64,000 nt of DNA, taken from the NCBI GenBank assembly GCA_944470555.2, contig OX104129.1:65341747-65405746 (forward strand). The letters are read 5' to 3'. Below, piece by piece: positions 1 through 12,968 of the stretch. Each line of letters opens with the position of its first letter. Positions within the stretch are counted from its first letter, which is position 1. The notes below the pieces were generated by a model that did not search any database, was not told the origin of the DNA, and saw only the letters and a program-made list of their open reading frames with translations. The stretch is from Heterobilharzia americana (lineage: Eukaryota; Platyhelminthes; Trematoda; Strigeidida; Schistosomatidae). The position numbers and the translations under genes are program-made.

Positions 1-394
1 AACCCCGTCAACTTGGACGAATAATCCCTAGTTGTTCTTGGTTGGCAACTGTTGCATAATTTGAGCAAACCGTTTTTCTGTATAACCTGATCTCAATAGG
101 CACCAGGATTGGCGGTGTGCACCGCGGATGGTATAGTTCGACAACAATCAATGTATCATTTCTACTGGGTGACTGCGCATTCGGGTTAGTGTAACTCTGG
201 AGATATGAATTGGTTAGCGTACCTAATCAGTCTTCCTTCTGTTGTCAGGTTGGAATTTTGTAAACATGTAGGTCGTTCATCACACTGTTGATAGATCTTG
301 CCAGATCATAGCAGTCAATCCGGTTTTATAACTGTAATTCATCGTAACGATATCATAAATCTTTAATAATTAGTTATAAGCTCAGTTTTCTTTG

Positions 395-830
395 TGTGTG
401 TAGGTAGCAAAGGCCAGTTTGGCACTGCACTGCACTGCAATCCATTCTTTTCTGTTATACGGCTATGAGAAATGTTCCTTAAAAGTAGAAGATACAAAGC
501 GATTACAGGGTTTTGATCTCAGATGCCTTCATAGCATTGCTTGCGCTTGGCGGAATTGCCGTATGAGGAATTTTGAGGTTAGGCGAAGAGTACTGGACAA
601 GCCAGCCAAGTTGATTGATAAGGTTGTGAACTTGAATCGAATCACCGCCTACCTCACCGTTGAATGCTAGGAGAAGTTGGATTAATTTGGAAGAGGATTC
701 AGGTTCACTATTTTCCTATCCACCTTTTCTTTGCATCCTTCTGTGAAATATAAAAGCTGGAGCTGATGTACTTATGTACGAAGTTCTACATTTATTTCGT
801 CTGTCTCTGTCTGTGTGTATTAAGATTTAG
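395..830 (+). mobile_element. RTE-type retrotransposon remnant (family II), 3' part
   Basis: A broken reading frame at 419-670 resembles the C-terminal part of a non-LTR reverse transcriptase: a 'LLYGYE' box (usual form LLYGCETW), then 'VEDTKRLQGFDLRCLHSIA' and 'EVRRRVLD'. The stretch around 590-640 is nearly identical to 2128-2170, so the same family recurs nearby. The family's usual 'RLRWLGHVLRMP' block is disrupted and the coding is dead. The 3' border, in a T-rich tail near 830, is approximate. Confidence 0.6.
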
Positions 831-1129
831 CTGTGCAGCAATCCATGTTCAGTTTGAATTGAATGATATTCCCACAGACTCGTGAGTATTCCTACTTTCC
901 ATCGTTTATCTTTTTTTGACTATTCGCTTAACAGATAACCTGGGTTATTGTGTATGTAGCTAACGAAATTATATTTTCATGAATTTCTGTAAGCAAACTT
1001 GTTAACAGTTTATAAACTGTACTGGAGATTCGATCAATTAGTTTCTTAATTTTTAAGCATCGAGTCACTGATTCTACATTTTTAATCTATTAATTTAAAT
1101 TATTTTTGAAAAGCTTCTACTAACTAGTT

Positions 1130-1850
1130 CTAGAACACAGACACATTTACCGGCCAGTGGCCGACAATTACCACGTTTCTTGACCTGAAGGATGGCATTT
1201 GACTCAGTCAACTGTGAGTTATTGTAGTAGTGTCGAACTGTGAAGGGAGTATCTAGGAAGTATGCGATGCTTATAAAAGCTCTGTACTTGAAATCACACA
1301 GCCGTGTAAGGGCTTATAGAGAGTTGTCATCAGAATTGGCGACAATCGATGTCCGCCAAGAATGCCCACTGTCACCGTTCGTATTTAACTTCGTTATGGA
1401 CGTACTAATAGAGATCACCTTAAGTACGCCTGACTTCTCAAGGACTGATTGACCTACACCGTAGAGGTCATCTGATGGACTTGGGGACATGCAGACGACA
1501 TTGTCCTACCAGGTGAGTACGCTGGGAAGGTGCAGGGTCTTGTGAATACGTTGTGCAAAAATATGAGTATAACTGACTAATATACGTTTCTCACCTGTCA
1601 AGTGTGAGATAATGCTCCCGGACTGGTCTGCAACCACTGGAAAAGGGTTAAGGGTGACCAGATTAAAACATGACATCAGTGCAGGAAGCCTTTGACTATT
1701 GATCTGAGCAGTGTAGGAAAATGTAGACTTCCTGCATGACAATAGAAGCCAATGGTTGGGGACTAGGTGATATGACTTAGAATTGACCTAAATGGCGCAG
1801 ATGTATCCAAAGACTATCTTCATATTGATCGTCATGCTCGATCTCACTAT
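1130..1850 (+). mobile_element. RTE-type retrotransposon remnant (family II), RT palm and 3' end
   Basis: The frame at 1240-1452 reads 'RVRAYRELSSELATIDVRQ', then 'ECPLSPFVFNFVMDVL'. This matches reverse transcriptase block 4 (usual form GVRQGCPLSPFLFNF) of RTE-like elements. Just upstream, 'TFLDLKDGI' debris is the usual 'FLDLKAAFDSVD' region. Downstream, 'DLGTCRRHCPTR' stands where the YADDIVL box should be, and 1630-1800 resembles the family's C-terminus. Several frameshifts and stops are present, so this is a decayed copy. Clade assignment (RTE) is inferred from motif wording only. Confidence 0.65.
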
Positions 1851-2049
1851 TCTCTCATTCACCCTTGCTCTCTTTTTACGATTTCCTACTACTTTTGACT
1901 GCCTTCTTCATTTCTTCATCTTTCGTCTTAGTTCATTCTCGATTGATGTCTCGGTATGTGTGATAACTTGAATTGCTATGCAGTAATTCCTGGTCCTATG
2001 TTGACATTGTCTGTTTGTTTTTCCATCACCTAGGCTGTTGTGCCATCCT

Positions 2050-2620
2050 TCATCTGGAGAAATTTGATTTGTAGCATTACTTGCGTTTGGTGGAATCATC
2101 GTGTGAGGAATGTTGAGGTCAGGTGGAAGAGTACTGGACAAGCCAGCCAAGTTGATTGATAAGGTTGTGAACCTTAATCGACTGAGATGGCTTGAACATG
2201 TATTGTGCCTACCTCGACATGGAATGCTAGGGAAGTTGGAATGCGATTCAGGGTGACCAGACGAAGGCGTGGCACCATTCGACGAAGTCCGTTACTGTTG
2301 GTCTGAATAGTGTAGGGAGATGTAGACTGCCTGGTTGGGGTCCTCGAGACGAAAGGAATCAGTGGTTGGGGATACTGGGTGATATGATTGAAAATCGGTC
2401 ACAATGACGCAGGTGTATTCACTCCTTGACGTCTTCTAAATTTCGAATATTCGCACTAACTGTTATTTTCAGATTGTTTGTTCTCTTACACAACTTTTTC
2501 TGCTTTGATATCACTCCTTTTCTATTCACTTGTTCTTTTTGAACTGCTGCGAAGTGTGGCAGCATGAACCAATGCACCTGTATGCAAGATTCTACGTCAA
2601 TAATGTCTGTTTGTCTGATT
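2050..2620 (+). mobile_element. RTE-type retrotransposon remnant (family II), C-terminus and 3' tail
   Basis: Translating 2070-2420 in shifting frames gives the C-terminal signature of family II: 'RLRWLEHVL', then 'RLPGWGPRD' and 'NQWLGILGDM'. The following 2480-2600 stretch recurs at 26838-26975, which marks it as the shared 3' untranslated tail. No intact frame remains. Confidence 0.6.
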
Positions 2621-4350
2621 TTGCTGCTCGTTAAGTTGATGTCATCATTACCAAACTTTTCAAGTAGGATATCCAGAAGTAATTATCTAAAAAATATATA
2701 TCCTCGTTTTATCAAACTCGCAGCTGGATTTTTTGTTGGATCTATCTGTCTGACTTAACCGTGACACCATACAAGGACGATCGAAGTTCGTTTTACTTTG
2801 GCATATGGTACTGTTTTGTGCTCTTGACCCTGAATCATATCGAATCCTTCATAAAAACTCAGTTTGTTGATGGAAGTCTTTATTTTAAAAAATACTATGT
2901 GCTAGAGCCACTACGTGAGCTGATGCACTTCTGTGTCATGTTCCATTTTGATTTGTTTGCTTGTCCAGGCTGACATAAGTCAAATAAGATTTGAAATTTG
3001 TACCGGTTAGTTAAAACGTGAATGTTTAATTCAACAAGCCAAACCTCTCGTTGTGTGAAAGTTAGGGATTGAAAAAATAACTACTGCATGTCTTTAGACG
3101 AACGTTATGGAAATCTTGACAGATTTATGACTTTTTACGTGACTCCATTTAGACTATCATGCTCTTCTCAAAGGGTTAGTCGGTTCCTGATCAGTCTCTT
3201 TTGTAGTTGGGTCGTAACCCTTAAAAAATACCTCAATATCTGCTGGTTGGTAAAACAACTATAATATGAAAAGATTATTTCTAGTTTCATTTTCTCATGA
3301 GAATCCTTAAGGAACTTTTGTCATCTGCCTGTACTGAAAATAAAATCGTGTGCACTGCAAATTACAACCAATTTTCGGTGATAATATATTATTCCTCATC
3401 AGGCTTATATAGTAAATAACAGAAACTATAATATCGTATGATATCCATATATACTGGCTATGTATGGTATGATCACAGTTGATACGATAGGTTTTTATTC
3501 ACAATATGAAATCTTTCAAAATTGATTACTGTTTTTAGTTGAACTTTGAAATATGTCAGCCGAAGTTATTTTTTACTGTCTGATGTTCAATCAATCAGTA
3601 TGTCTCCGTATTTACTTGTTCTCTATTTCTAGATTGAAATAACAGGTCTTTTGTGAGCGACTGGCATAGTGAAATACTAACAGTCACTTATCTCGGATTA
3701 TCATGATAAATCCGGTATTGAACTGTATGATGTCGCAATTTCCATCTTACTTGTGTGCATCTGGCTTAAATTTGTGTTTTTATCCATTTGCTTGGGTTTT
3801 AATTGACACACACACACACACACGTACAACAAAAGACATGGTATAGCTGAGTGTCAGTCTATATTTTTGCATTTCACATCAGGTATTTGAGGAAGCGAGG
3901 TTACAAGGGGGAGGGAAATTTGAAGAACCAGAAAAGAGGATGTATAGCTTAAAAAAGTAGATGATAATGCAATCCAAGGTTAAGATACAATGTGAATGTA
4001 TGAATGCATGTTACTTCGATCGATTCTTTGACATTAGTGTTTAGAAGGATTTCCTTCTTCGACCAGGCGTTGTTTGGCAGTACAATTATCGAATTAGTGT
4101 TGTATTGTAATGGTGATAAGGTATTTTCCAATGAAACTTTAGTTTTGAAAACAACCTGGGCATTCAGATATCGCACTACAAGTGTTTGCTTATACTTACA
4201 GGTTGGTTAGTTAAATGAAATTCGTGTATTACAGCTGATTAGTTAGTCTCTGTTTTCAAATTTCCTTTGTACGAATGAACGGTGTGTGAATAAATCTTAT
4301 GAGTACAGAATATTAGTTCAACCGTATTTTGTTAAGAGATCTTTAGTTAT
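2621..4350. other. No gene recognised
   Basis: AT-rich sequence with only short chance frames. A short (CA)n run lies near 3808-3822. No coding region, RNA gene or known repeat was recognised. Confidence 0.5.
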
Positions 4351-4595
4351 TAGTAATGATACTTGTAATTTCCTATACAGGCCCTGTAAGGCCCTGCAAG
4401 TATCATTAAAACAACTGACACCCGTTGCACAAGAGGTGACTATCGTCCCCCCCAGTGGCTTAGTGAATAACGCTTTGGCGTTTAAACTCTGGTTCGAGCC
4501 TCGGTAGGAGCGACATCACTCACTGGGGTGGAGGTACATCCAACTAACTAGTCCCAAATAGGACGAAACGCGCGTCCTGGATTCCTCTGTTAATC
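4351..4595 (+). mobile_element. Sm-alpha-like SINE (tRNA-derived, hammerhead-bearing)
   Basis: The copy has a tRNA-like head with an A-box-like 'gtggcttagtgaataacg' and a B-box-like 'ggttcgagcc' at 4491-4500. A spacer ('catcactcactggggtg') leads into a hammerhead-type 3' domain. At least ten relatives occur in this window on both strands, which supports a dispersed SINE. The A and B boxes are internal RNA polymerase III promoter elements in this class. Confidence 0.8.
4533..4590 (+). ncRNA. Degraded hammerhead ribozyme motif in SINE
   Basis: Stem II 'gtcccaaataggac', 'gaaac', the short stem III 'cgcgcg' and the 'gtc' cleavage triplet (expected cut after 4576) are all present. The first core strand reads ctaacta instead of ctgatga, so the catalytic core is broken. 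Confidence 0.7.
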
Positions 4596-4599
4596 ACCA

Positions 4600-5930
4600 A
4601 GATCAATGTACGATCTTCAGTTACCTATAGTGAGGTGCGTGATATTGTTGCTCATACTTAGGGAAGATTTCACGTTAATTCTGAAATATTGGTACAAGCT
4701 TCTGACTATCAGCTATTGTGATGGTTATTCGGACTATACTATATATAATTCGTAACAGATAATCGAGTGTTTTCATGAATATCCTCACATAGAGGTGTAG
4801 ATTACAATCAGTAATACATTATGAAGCCAGAGGTACTAAAAAAAAGCAAATTTGCCTTACCGTCATTAGTTATCAATCGCTAATCAATTATCTAGATCTT
4901 GCAGATATGTTAAGATTTGACCTTCTTAGGCATAAGCAAGCTACGAACATTGACCTCAGACTGTTTTTTAAGGATAAGGATCTTTTTCAAGGGTGTTGAC
5001 AATTCCATATTATACTTGTTTATTTGATCCAGTACAATATTATTTATTTTATAACGTTTCGAGCATTAATTATCGATCGCACAACTTTCGACACCTGATT
5101 TTTACAGTCCTTTCATCTCGTGTTTTTTTTGCATTAGTGGTAGTAAAATTTTGTATACTTCCGGTATGGGTATTGATTCGATAAACAATCAATCAATCTC
5201 TTTCTCTCCATCTGATGTTGGGCAGTTGTTTTATCCTACTCTCTTGTGTGGTTGTATGTTGATATGTACATTGCGGTAGCCAAGTTTTTTTCTAGATTAG
5301 TAACCTTAGTAGGGTCTGTCGTTATACCTTTGGCTAAATTCTCATGTTCCGACAATCTAACTGACGCCGATCGGCTAGTTTGACCTATGTATTTTACCTC
5401 ATGCGAAATTCTGTTGCCAAATTGTTACCCATCCAGATGTATTGAGAAGAGCTTGAAATTAAAACGGAATACAAAGCAAGTACGCACAATTTTGAAGAAC
5501 GTCGGTTTCAAACGTGATACGCCAGCAGAGATCCTGAAGAATCGGCTGTTCAAATCTCTGAAGATATTCTTCTCTGCAAAGCTATAGATCACTTTCTCTT
5601 GTCATGAATTGGTTCCGCGGTGTACTAAGGACAAGTTGCCACTTTGGGTCACCTCATTGTGTCTACAGATTTACTTTCTCCTGTGGAGAGCTCTTGTGTA
5701 GGCCACAAAAAGCGCTCACTTTCCAAAAGTATCTCTGAGCATTCTGCACAGTTATCGAGGTGAAAATGCAAGTCGACTAACAGTTCAACAACGGCCTGCT
5801 TAAACTTTGAGCTACCTCTTTGCCACCGAATACATTGCATCAAATTTCTCCTTTCTCTATTGTTTTAGTCATTCAATTATGTCATCTAATTGTATCATAT
5901 ATTCTCGCACGTTTTAAAAATCATTATCAC
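4600..5930. other. No gene recognised
   Basis: AT-rich DNA. A 66-codon frame at 5387-5587, rich in Lys and Leu, did not resemble a family I know. It lies just upstream of the CR1-like element and could be repeat debris. Confidence 0.45.
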
Positions 5931-5934
5931 TCCA

Positions 5935-8027
5935 CAAGTTGCTATGGAAATTAAGGAAAAGCAAAGGGCTCTCGAGCGTATCACCATAGATCAAATGACT
6001 ATTCCGGAAATACTTAATACAAACTGCAGGTCCTTGCCGAAGAGAGTTGATTAACTTCAGTCACTTTTAAATACAAATGTTTATCGGAATACGGGTGTAA
6101 TAATGCTGCATAAAACATGGCTTCATAACCTGTATGATGATGATTTAGTTTTCCTAAATTGGTTCAAATTATTTCGACAGGCTCGGTACTTTTCCAAGAA
6201 GAAATATGGTGTGGGTGTATACATACATTGGTATTGCAGAATTTATCAATACAAACTGGTCCACCTCCATGTATGCCTTAGCTTCTCTAATGAAAAAAAT
6301 TGAGTGCATTACCATCAGATGTCGTCTTAAACATTTGAGTAAATACAAACAGATATACATGACAAACATTTATATCACATCTGACTGCAGTTTCTCAGAT
6401 TTATCAACTTTTGCTGACGAATTCACTGAATTTACTGCTCCGATTCTGGTTAACTCTGTCTATAGTCTGTAGAGACTTTAACTCATGTGACTACAGTTTC
6501 CTTGTATCATTGAATGATGAAAATATGGTTAACTTTTCTAATCGTCTTGATAACACACTAGATTCAGTATTAAAAGCATGTTTAAAAAAACAGACTAGAA
6601 TATATTTGCTGATTAAAGTTTTAGACAACACTATCACCAATATCACAAACTATCTCAGTTTCTGTTTCGATATTTGCTGCCCTGCTGAAACAATCTACAT
6701 GAGATTCAACAGACTTTCCTCTCCTCATCTCAAGAGGCTCCGGAGAGAAAAGGGAATGTTGTATGAGGTGAGAGAGCACCCTGGAGTTAAAGGACTTGAC
6801 TGCCTGATTAAGTCTGAAATGCAACGTCTAAATACTATATACAACCAGAAGTTTCTGTCGTGTAAGAACTCTTCCAATATATTGAAAGTCATTTAAAGAG
6901 GTTACTGGTAGAAAACCAAACAAAAGAAGATTGTTCGGATGTTTTCACGTTAAACAAGTCATACGTCGGCAAGTTGATTTCATCCTTCCTAGTGTCCATA
7001 GTCAAATGGATAACTGCTTTCCTAATTTTAATACAAATGACTTATTTAAATGTCTTAAATCCTTGAATCCATTCCAAAGCCTGGGTTCTGATGTTGTTTC
7101 CAGTATGATAATTAGAAAATGTGCAGATATCTTATGTCATTCCATCACAGACATCTTCAATGCATCGTTTTCCCAAAATGCAATACCCACTCTTTGGAAG
7201 GAGATCAAAGTTGTACCTCTACCAAAGTCATCTTCTGGATCAGATATTAAGTTTCGACCCATGGATATATCTTACCCTTTTTTGAGCTCAATAAAGAAAT
7301 AACGTTTCCTTGCGCTTGAACCTTCATTGAAGGCTTTCAGAGATCAAAAACAATTTGCTTTCAAACACAGAAGTACTTTAGATGCTATCACTGTCTTGCA
7401 TCATAATATTGTTTCTAGTCTAGACAAAGGTGTTGAGTATGTTCGTTGTGCCTTCTTGGATTACTCGTCAGCCTTTGACTCTGTTCTTAAACTCCGCTTG
7501 TTTAATGAGATTGCCATAGCTTATACTGAGCCATAAGTTACAAAGTATCAGTATTCTTATTTTTATGAAAGGAAACAGTATACTGTTTATAAATGGATAC
7601 GCTCTACTTCTCTGCTTACTGAAGCTAGTGTGTCTCAAGGTGCAGTACTTTCTCCGTTTCTGTTTTCATTCTTTTTGGATGATTTATTGAAGCTAGTTCT
7701 ATTAAGTATGTTGACGACCTGATTGTGTCTATTCCAATTAACTCTCATTTAGATCACTCTGAATTAAATGGATTCTTGTCTAAGATTGACCTATGGTTTT
7801 AAGCTAAACCTTTCTAAGTGTCAGACTGTTAATTTTAGCCTCAAGCGTAAACAATACTTGTGTGAACTGCTTAAGTCTCATGATGCCTGTTGCATGGATG
7901 GTATCTGTACAGAAAGTAAATTGAGTGTTAACTATCTTGGATTGAGATTTACTCCTGATGTTTGTTGGTCGTATTACATAAAGAAACTGAGGCCCTCTGG
8001 TATAACTCACCCTCTTCTTTTACAATT
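5935..8027 (+). mobile_element. CR1-like non-LTR retrotransposon, 5' and middle part (interrupted)
   Basis: Endonuclease remnants start near 6020 ('ILNTNCRSLPKRVD') and continue with 'MLHKTWLHNLYDDDLVFLN' at 6103 and 'YGVGVYI'. Reverse transcriptase follows: 'SLNPFQSLGSDVV' (about 7060-7100), 'LWKEIKVVPLPK' (7193-7230), 'FAFKHRSTLDAI' (7350-7390), 'CAFLDYSSAFDSV' (7447-7485) and a 'YVDDLIVSIP' catalytic box (about 7708-7737). The next block, 'LNLSKCQTVNF' to 'YLGLRFTPDVCWSYYIKKL', runs to 7990. Frameshifts and stops break it into at least five frames. It stops where RTE copy A begins and resumes at 11431. Confidence 0.8.
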
Positions 8028-11000
8028 TAATTATTATTTGTCTCTTGGGTTCCTAGTGTCACATAGGGCTTCAGTACCACGTCTCCATTTCACTCTGTGC
8101 TCTGCAGTCTTTTGAACCTAGCTCCACGACTACCCAGAAGCCTTCATTTCTTCCTCAAATCATCTCTATTTCACCCTCAACTGGGACGCCTAACTCGTCG
8201 TTTTCCATTTGGATTCCACTCGGAGGCCTCGCCTGGCACGTGATGTCCCTTAATGGTCTTCTCAGTGTATCCTCAGTCCAATCCATCTCCACTTTCTTCT
8301 GCATATATGTTGGACGATGGGTTCTTGGTTGGTTCGTTGCCAAAGTGAGATCCTTGTTGCTTATTCTTTCTGGTCATCTGATCTCCAGTATTGAGTGTAG
8401 ACGGCAGCTGTCAATGAATGTCTGTAGTTTGTTGGAAATGCTTCACGTGACGCGCCGCCAAGTCTCTCAACCATCACATAAAAGCACTAACTTACTTGAC
8501 TGAATTATTGTTGAAAATCCGTATCTTGTTCATTCTTTATGCTGAGTGAAGTACATCTCTACACCAATTTCAGATGAATCAAGGAAGACCTGTCTTGCTG
8601 TCTTTCCGATCGTGGCTTGGCGTCCTCATCCGTGCCGCCACCTGTGGTTGAAACGATGCTGCCTAGGTAGGTGAAAGAAACAACTTCCTTTAGATTTCCC
8701 TCTTCCGTTGGTGGTAATTGGTGCTTGTTGTTGTTGTTGGTTAGGTATCTTCATCACCTCTGTCTTCTCTGCGTCCACTTGAAGTTCCGTCTTCCTTCGC
8801 TGCCCTGCCTCTTCTGTCAAACTGTTAGTTTTCGCCTGTAGATCTTCGAGTGTGTGCAACAAGACATTAGACATAAATCATCATCGTTGGTGAAATCCAA
8901 ATCCTCTTCTGGGGTCTTTCCATCGGTCCTTCCAGTGTATGTCCATCTTGTCGCTCCTCATGGTTTACTGCATGATCCAGTCGACCACAATGAGGAAGAT
9001 CATGGGTGATAGTAGATGGCAACCTTGTCTTACTCCTTCCTGTCTTCACTTCAAAGGCATCACTGAGCTTTCCATTGTGGATCAGTTGGCATGTGGCGTC
9101 TTCATATAGCTGTTGAGTGAGGTTGATGAAGGTTTGTGTCACTAAAACCGTAGTGTTGAAGCAGCTGCCTGCCAAATTACTTCTCGGTTGATGCTGTCGT
9201 ATGCCTTTTCAAAGTCGATGGAGTAGAGGTAGGGAGTTGACTGTCATTCTATGCTCTCTTCAGTTATGATATGTAGCGTAGCGTTGCGATTTGATCCGCT
9301 CATGATTTGTTCTTCCTGAATCCAGCCAGCCTGTTCCAGTAGTAATTTTAAACCCAGCGCATCTTTTAGTATCTCCAGGATGATGCGGCTTAATATTTTG
9401 CTTGGTTTAGGTGGACAGGGGTAGAGCATGATTCCGCACGAGTTCCTGTTCTTGCAAAGACTTAGGTATCTCTCCGGTAGGAGTTTGACAAGGTAGCCCT
9501 TCTTTTAATCAATGGGCAGGTACCTTTCCTTCCTTGCAAACCTTCTGCAGTAGTGGTGTGAGCATGTGTGCTGTTGTCTATGCGTCTGTTTTCAGTGGTT
9601 CTTGTGGAATTCCATCTGGTCCTGTTGCTTTCCTGGATTTCAGCAGTTTCATTGTGTTCAGGACTCTGCTCCTACTCACTGGTAATTCTGTGGCTGGACT
9701 GTTGATGGTATTTCTGGACGAGTTGCAGGTGTTGGTAGTGGTCGATTGAAGAGTTTTTTGAAGTGATCAGCCCATTGTTTGCTTTGTTTCTCCCCTTTGC
9801 TAACTAGGTTTCCTTCACTATCTTTCATTGATTTCATCTGGGTTGATTTCTTCCCAGATAGTATTTTGGTTATTTGATATGATGTTATCAGGTGTCTGTC
9901 TCTCCTACCTGCAGCCTGTTCTACTTCACTTGCAAGTGTGTTGTAGAAGTGTGTTTTGTCTTTCTGCGCACTCTTCTTCACTTCTTTGTCCAGTGTAGTG
10001 TTTTATAGGTTGTGTTCAGTTCCTGTTTTCGTTGTTCATCCTGACGGTGGTTTATCTTCTATCTCACCGTCTTCCTCTCAATGCTGTATCAGCTTCCATG
10101 TGTCCGTCGAGATCCATTCCTTGTCTTGTCTTGTCTTCTTTCTTCTTCCTTCCTAGTATAGTTATGAAGGTTTCTTTCTACTTTTCTTCCAAAGAGTTCT
10201 AATGTTCTTCCACCGAGGTTTCTTCATGGATGTTGTCAATATCTCCCATTTTGTCCTGATGACTGACTGGTTGACGTGAAGATGTCCTTTGTAATTTTGA
10301 CCCTCAGTTTCTGTTCTGCGTGTTGAACTTGGACTGTGGTCTATCACCAACTTCTGTGAAGGCTTTCAACTTGATTATGAAGATAGGTTGGTTGCACTGG
10401 ACAGTGAGTGGTGTGACTCTACATTTGCTCCCCTTCTTGATGTGATCTTGTGTCGAGTGGACTGCGTCTCCACTTTGTTGAGATTGAGATGAAGTCGATC
10501 TGATTTTTAGTGTGTCTGTTGTCTGGTGAAATCTATGTTGCTGCCTTGTGAATATCCTTGTGTTTGTACACACTGCCTGCAATCACCAAATCGTTGAATG
10601 TGCAGAAGTCTGCAAACAGTTCTGCATTCTCGTTCATCACTTCACCGAGTGCTTCTCGACCCACGATTGGTTCTCGTTGTTAGTTGTCCACTCCCAGTTT
10701 GGCTGACATTCATGTCACCCCACCCATTGGAATTTTGATGTCGCCATTGTTGTCTGAGGTCTTGTCCAGTGTTGCTTGCAGTTGTCTGTAGAATTTCTCC
10801 TTCTTCTCTTGATGTGGATTATTTGTAGTTGCGCAGTCTTGGCATTGTATGATTGTGACTTTCCTTCGTTTTGAGTTGAACCTTACTGTCATGATCCTGA
10901 TCCTGCAGAAGGAGATTAGTTCCCATAATATGAGAGCCTTCGATGCTCTTCAAGGGGACATCATGATAGCCACTCGAAAACTCAGTGTGATCGTTGTTGT

Positions 11001-11430
11001 CGTTTTGGGTGACAGATTATTGGCTTTCTAGTTGACAGTTCGGAGAGTCTACTTCGATTCCATCTGCTTATCTCTCGCAGGCTCCTAGCACTTCTTTGCT
11101 ATGCCTTCTCATCTCTTTGGCAATCTGGACAGCCTTGCTAGGTTTAAAAATTGTTCGGGCATTCCATGTCCCCATTCCTACTTATGCTTTGATCGAGAGA
11201 AGAGAAGACAGATCGGTCGATTGGCTTGTCGAAGGCTTTCACCAACTGGCGTGATTTCGCCTCTCCGATTCCAGCGGGGAATAAGTTAGATTTTATGTTT
11301 TATATTTTGTCCGTGCTTTAAAGTTTCCTTAGCGATTAGATTTGTTTTCCGGGTTAGGGTTGGTAGCCTTACGCTCAACCTTCCCTGTTTATCCGGGCTT
11401 AGGATGGGTTAGTAACTAGTGAACTAGTTA
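8028..11430 (-). mobile_element. RTE-like non-LTR retrotransposon copy A, nearly full length
   Basis: This is a 3.4 kb copy on the minus strand. Its 5' end near 11430 carries the family's 'actagttcactagttact' terminus. The endonuclease lies around 11290-10620. The RT region includes 'GNLVSKGEKQSKQWADHFKKL' debris (9760-9820), 'PDGIP' (about 9610-9640), the F-T-N-D-D-D-L catalytic box (8876-8895), 'TEVMKIPNQQQQQ' (about 8730-8765) and a 3' tail of TAA-like repeats near 8028-8040. Stops and frameshifts are scattered throughout. It is related to copies B-H here and resembles the RTE clade (SR2/SjR2 type) of schistosomes. No clear TSD was seen. Confidence 0.85.
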
Positions 11431-11760
11431 CCTAGTCCTATTCTTGTCTATTTTGCTCAGTTAATCTTTCTTGGTCTACTAAAAGAAGAACTATATTCTA
11501 TTGCTTAGGGCTTTGAAAGCCATCAATAGGTTGAGTAGTGTGCCTCTGGTCCGACTGGATTATACTGTAGTTCACAGACATTTTGATTCTAGCAAGCAAC
11601 TAGCTAGTTATCTTAACTGACATTGAGCATATACTTCATTCACAGCTCTCTCCTTGGATCTCCTTAGAGGGGACAAGAAGAGATTGCGTCATGCTATACA
11701 CACGTACAGCCAAGAACAAGAATTCGATTGTGCCTCACCTAACACGCATATTATGTGAAG
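11431..11760 (+). mobile_element. CR1-like element, 3' continuation after insertion of RTE copy A
   Basis: The sequence reads 'PILVYFAQLIFLGLLKEEL' from 11434 and, after a frameshift, 'RALKAINRLSSVPLVRLD' and 'SLDLLRGDKKRL'. This is the C-terminal wording of CR1-type RT proteins (usual form LLYCSPVIFPGLL). It continues the frame that ends 'ITHPLLLQF' at about 8027, so the two pieces flank a nested insertion. Confidence 0.7.
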
Positions 11761-12495
11761 AAAAGTGTTAGAACAAGACTCACATATCAACTTTGTAACG
11801 GTTAACAATCCGATTTCAATAATTTGATTAATGTTCTTTACATTACTTAGATTCTTATATAATAACACTATTCAAAATGTTGTAAAAGAGTATATATATA
11901 CACATATATGATATTGTTGTTGGAATATATCATGGTGAGAATTCCAAATTGTACCGAAAATTGTTTGAAGCAAATTGATTACTATTCAATGGAAAATTTG
12001 AACATCTGGTCAACTCTGGACATATAGCTTCAATACAATTCTCCTTTAATATCATTTGTAAAGTCAAGGGGAATAGTTCAAAAGAAGTACGCTCTCGGCA
12101 GTTTTGCAAAGCAGGAACACTTGTAATTCACCAATTCAAGTCTGACCTCTGCATGCAGAAGTATGTTCAGTCTCTTATCTTACCACGGTCTCAGCACTCA
12201 CAATTTTTAGAGTTCATTACAATTAGTCTGTTTACTGTTATCACCTTCATTATGACCCTTGTTCCTTTCTTCATCTTCTTTATACATACCAAGTGGACAC
12301 TCCACCGTTGCGTTTCATATATACCAACAATTTTCACCTTGTCAAGTACTTTACCTTTTTATTATTTCCATTGTCTAAAAGATTATTACGCAACCACTTT
12401 TCGTTCTTGATTTCAGTTTTTAGCTCTAATTTAATGATACAACTATACTCCGTTTTTTTATACGTCTATCATTTTAACCATTTGAGATATTCGGG
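11761..12495. other. No gene recognised
   Basis: AT-rich sequence with a short TA-rich run near 11889-11910. No feature was supported. Confidence 0.5.
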
Positions 12496-12645
12496 GTTTG
12501 GCAGGTTAGTATTGATACCGGGTGATAATTGAAGGTGAAATGGAAATTTGGGCCGCTGCGCGTTTTTGGCCCAGCACTTTATCAACTGAGCTACGAGACC
12601 GGACTGCTGTCCAGATATTTTTCCCCTTCAATCACCGAGGGTGTC
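12496..12645 (-). mobile_element. tRNA-derived SINE (family B), diverged copy
   Basis: It shares 'ctgagctacgagac' (antisense tRNA-like A-box region) and 'gggtgataattgaaggtgaaat' with copies at 12786-12968, 31400-31575 and 61798-62035. The B-box region is altered. Confidence 0.6.
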
Positions 12646-12785
12646 GGGTGCATTTGTGACGTGGTATTATCACTTGATTGTACTCACACCGGTTGCCTAG
12701 TCTGGACTTCTCATCCCAATCCCAATCTACTTGAATTAGAGAGGGAAGCATCAGATTGATTATCATTTTAATTGTCTGATATAGC

Positions 12786-12968
12786 TGTTGTTTGGCAGAT
12801 TAATATTGATACTGGGTGATGATTGAAGGTAAAATGAAAATTTGGGCCACGGTGGGATTCGAACAAGCGACCACCAGGTTTCTGGATCGGTGCTCTACCA
12901 ACTGAGCTACGAGACTGGGTTGATGACTATTTTTTATCCCACTTTAATCACCAAAGATTTCACCCGAC
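12786..12968 (-). mobile_element. tRNA-derived SINE (family B)
   Basis: On the minus strand, 12925-12845 reads as a tRNA-like unit with A-box 'tagctcagttggtagagc' and B-box 'gttcgaatccc'. An A/T-rich non-tRNA tail follows ('cattttaccttcaatcatc'). It is repeated in the window with the same flanking tail, so it is a SINE rather than a free-standing tRNA gene. Confidence 0.7.

Noticed and set aside
8028..11430. Target-site duplication for RTE copy A
   Set aside because: Flanks 'accctcttctttt' and 'gtcctattcttgt' look faintly alike but are not exact, and the second is explained as CR1-like coding sequence.
12845..12925. Possible functional tRNA gene on the minus strand with good A and B boxes
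   Set aside because: The same unit with the same non-tRNA tail recurs at 31400 and 61798, and no clean acceptor stem could be paired. It is a SINE head.
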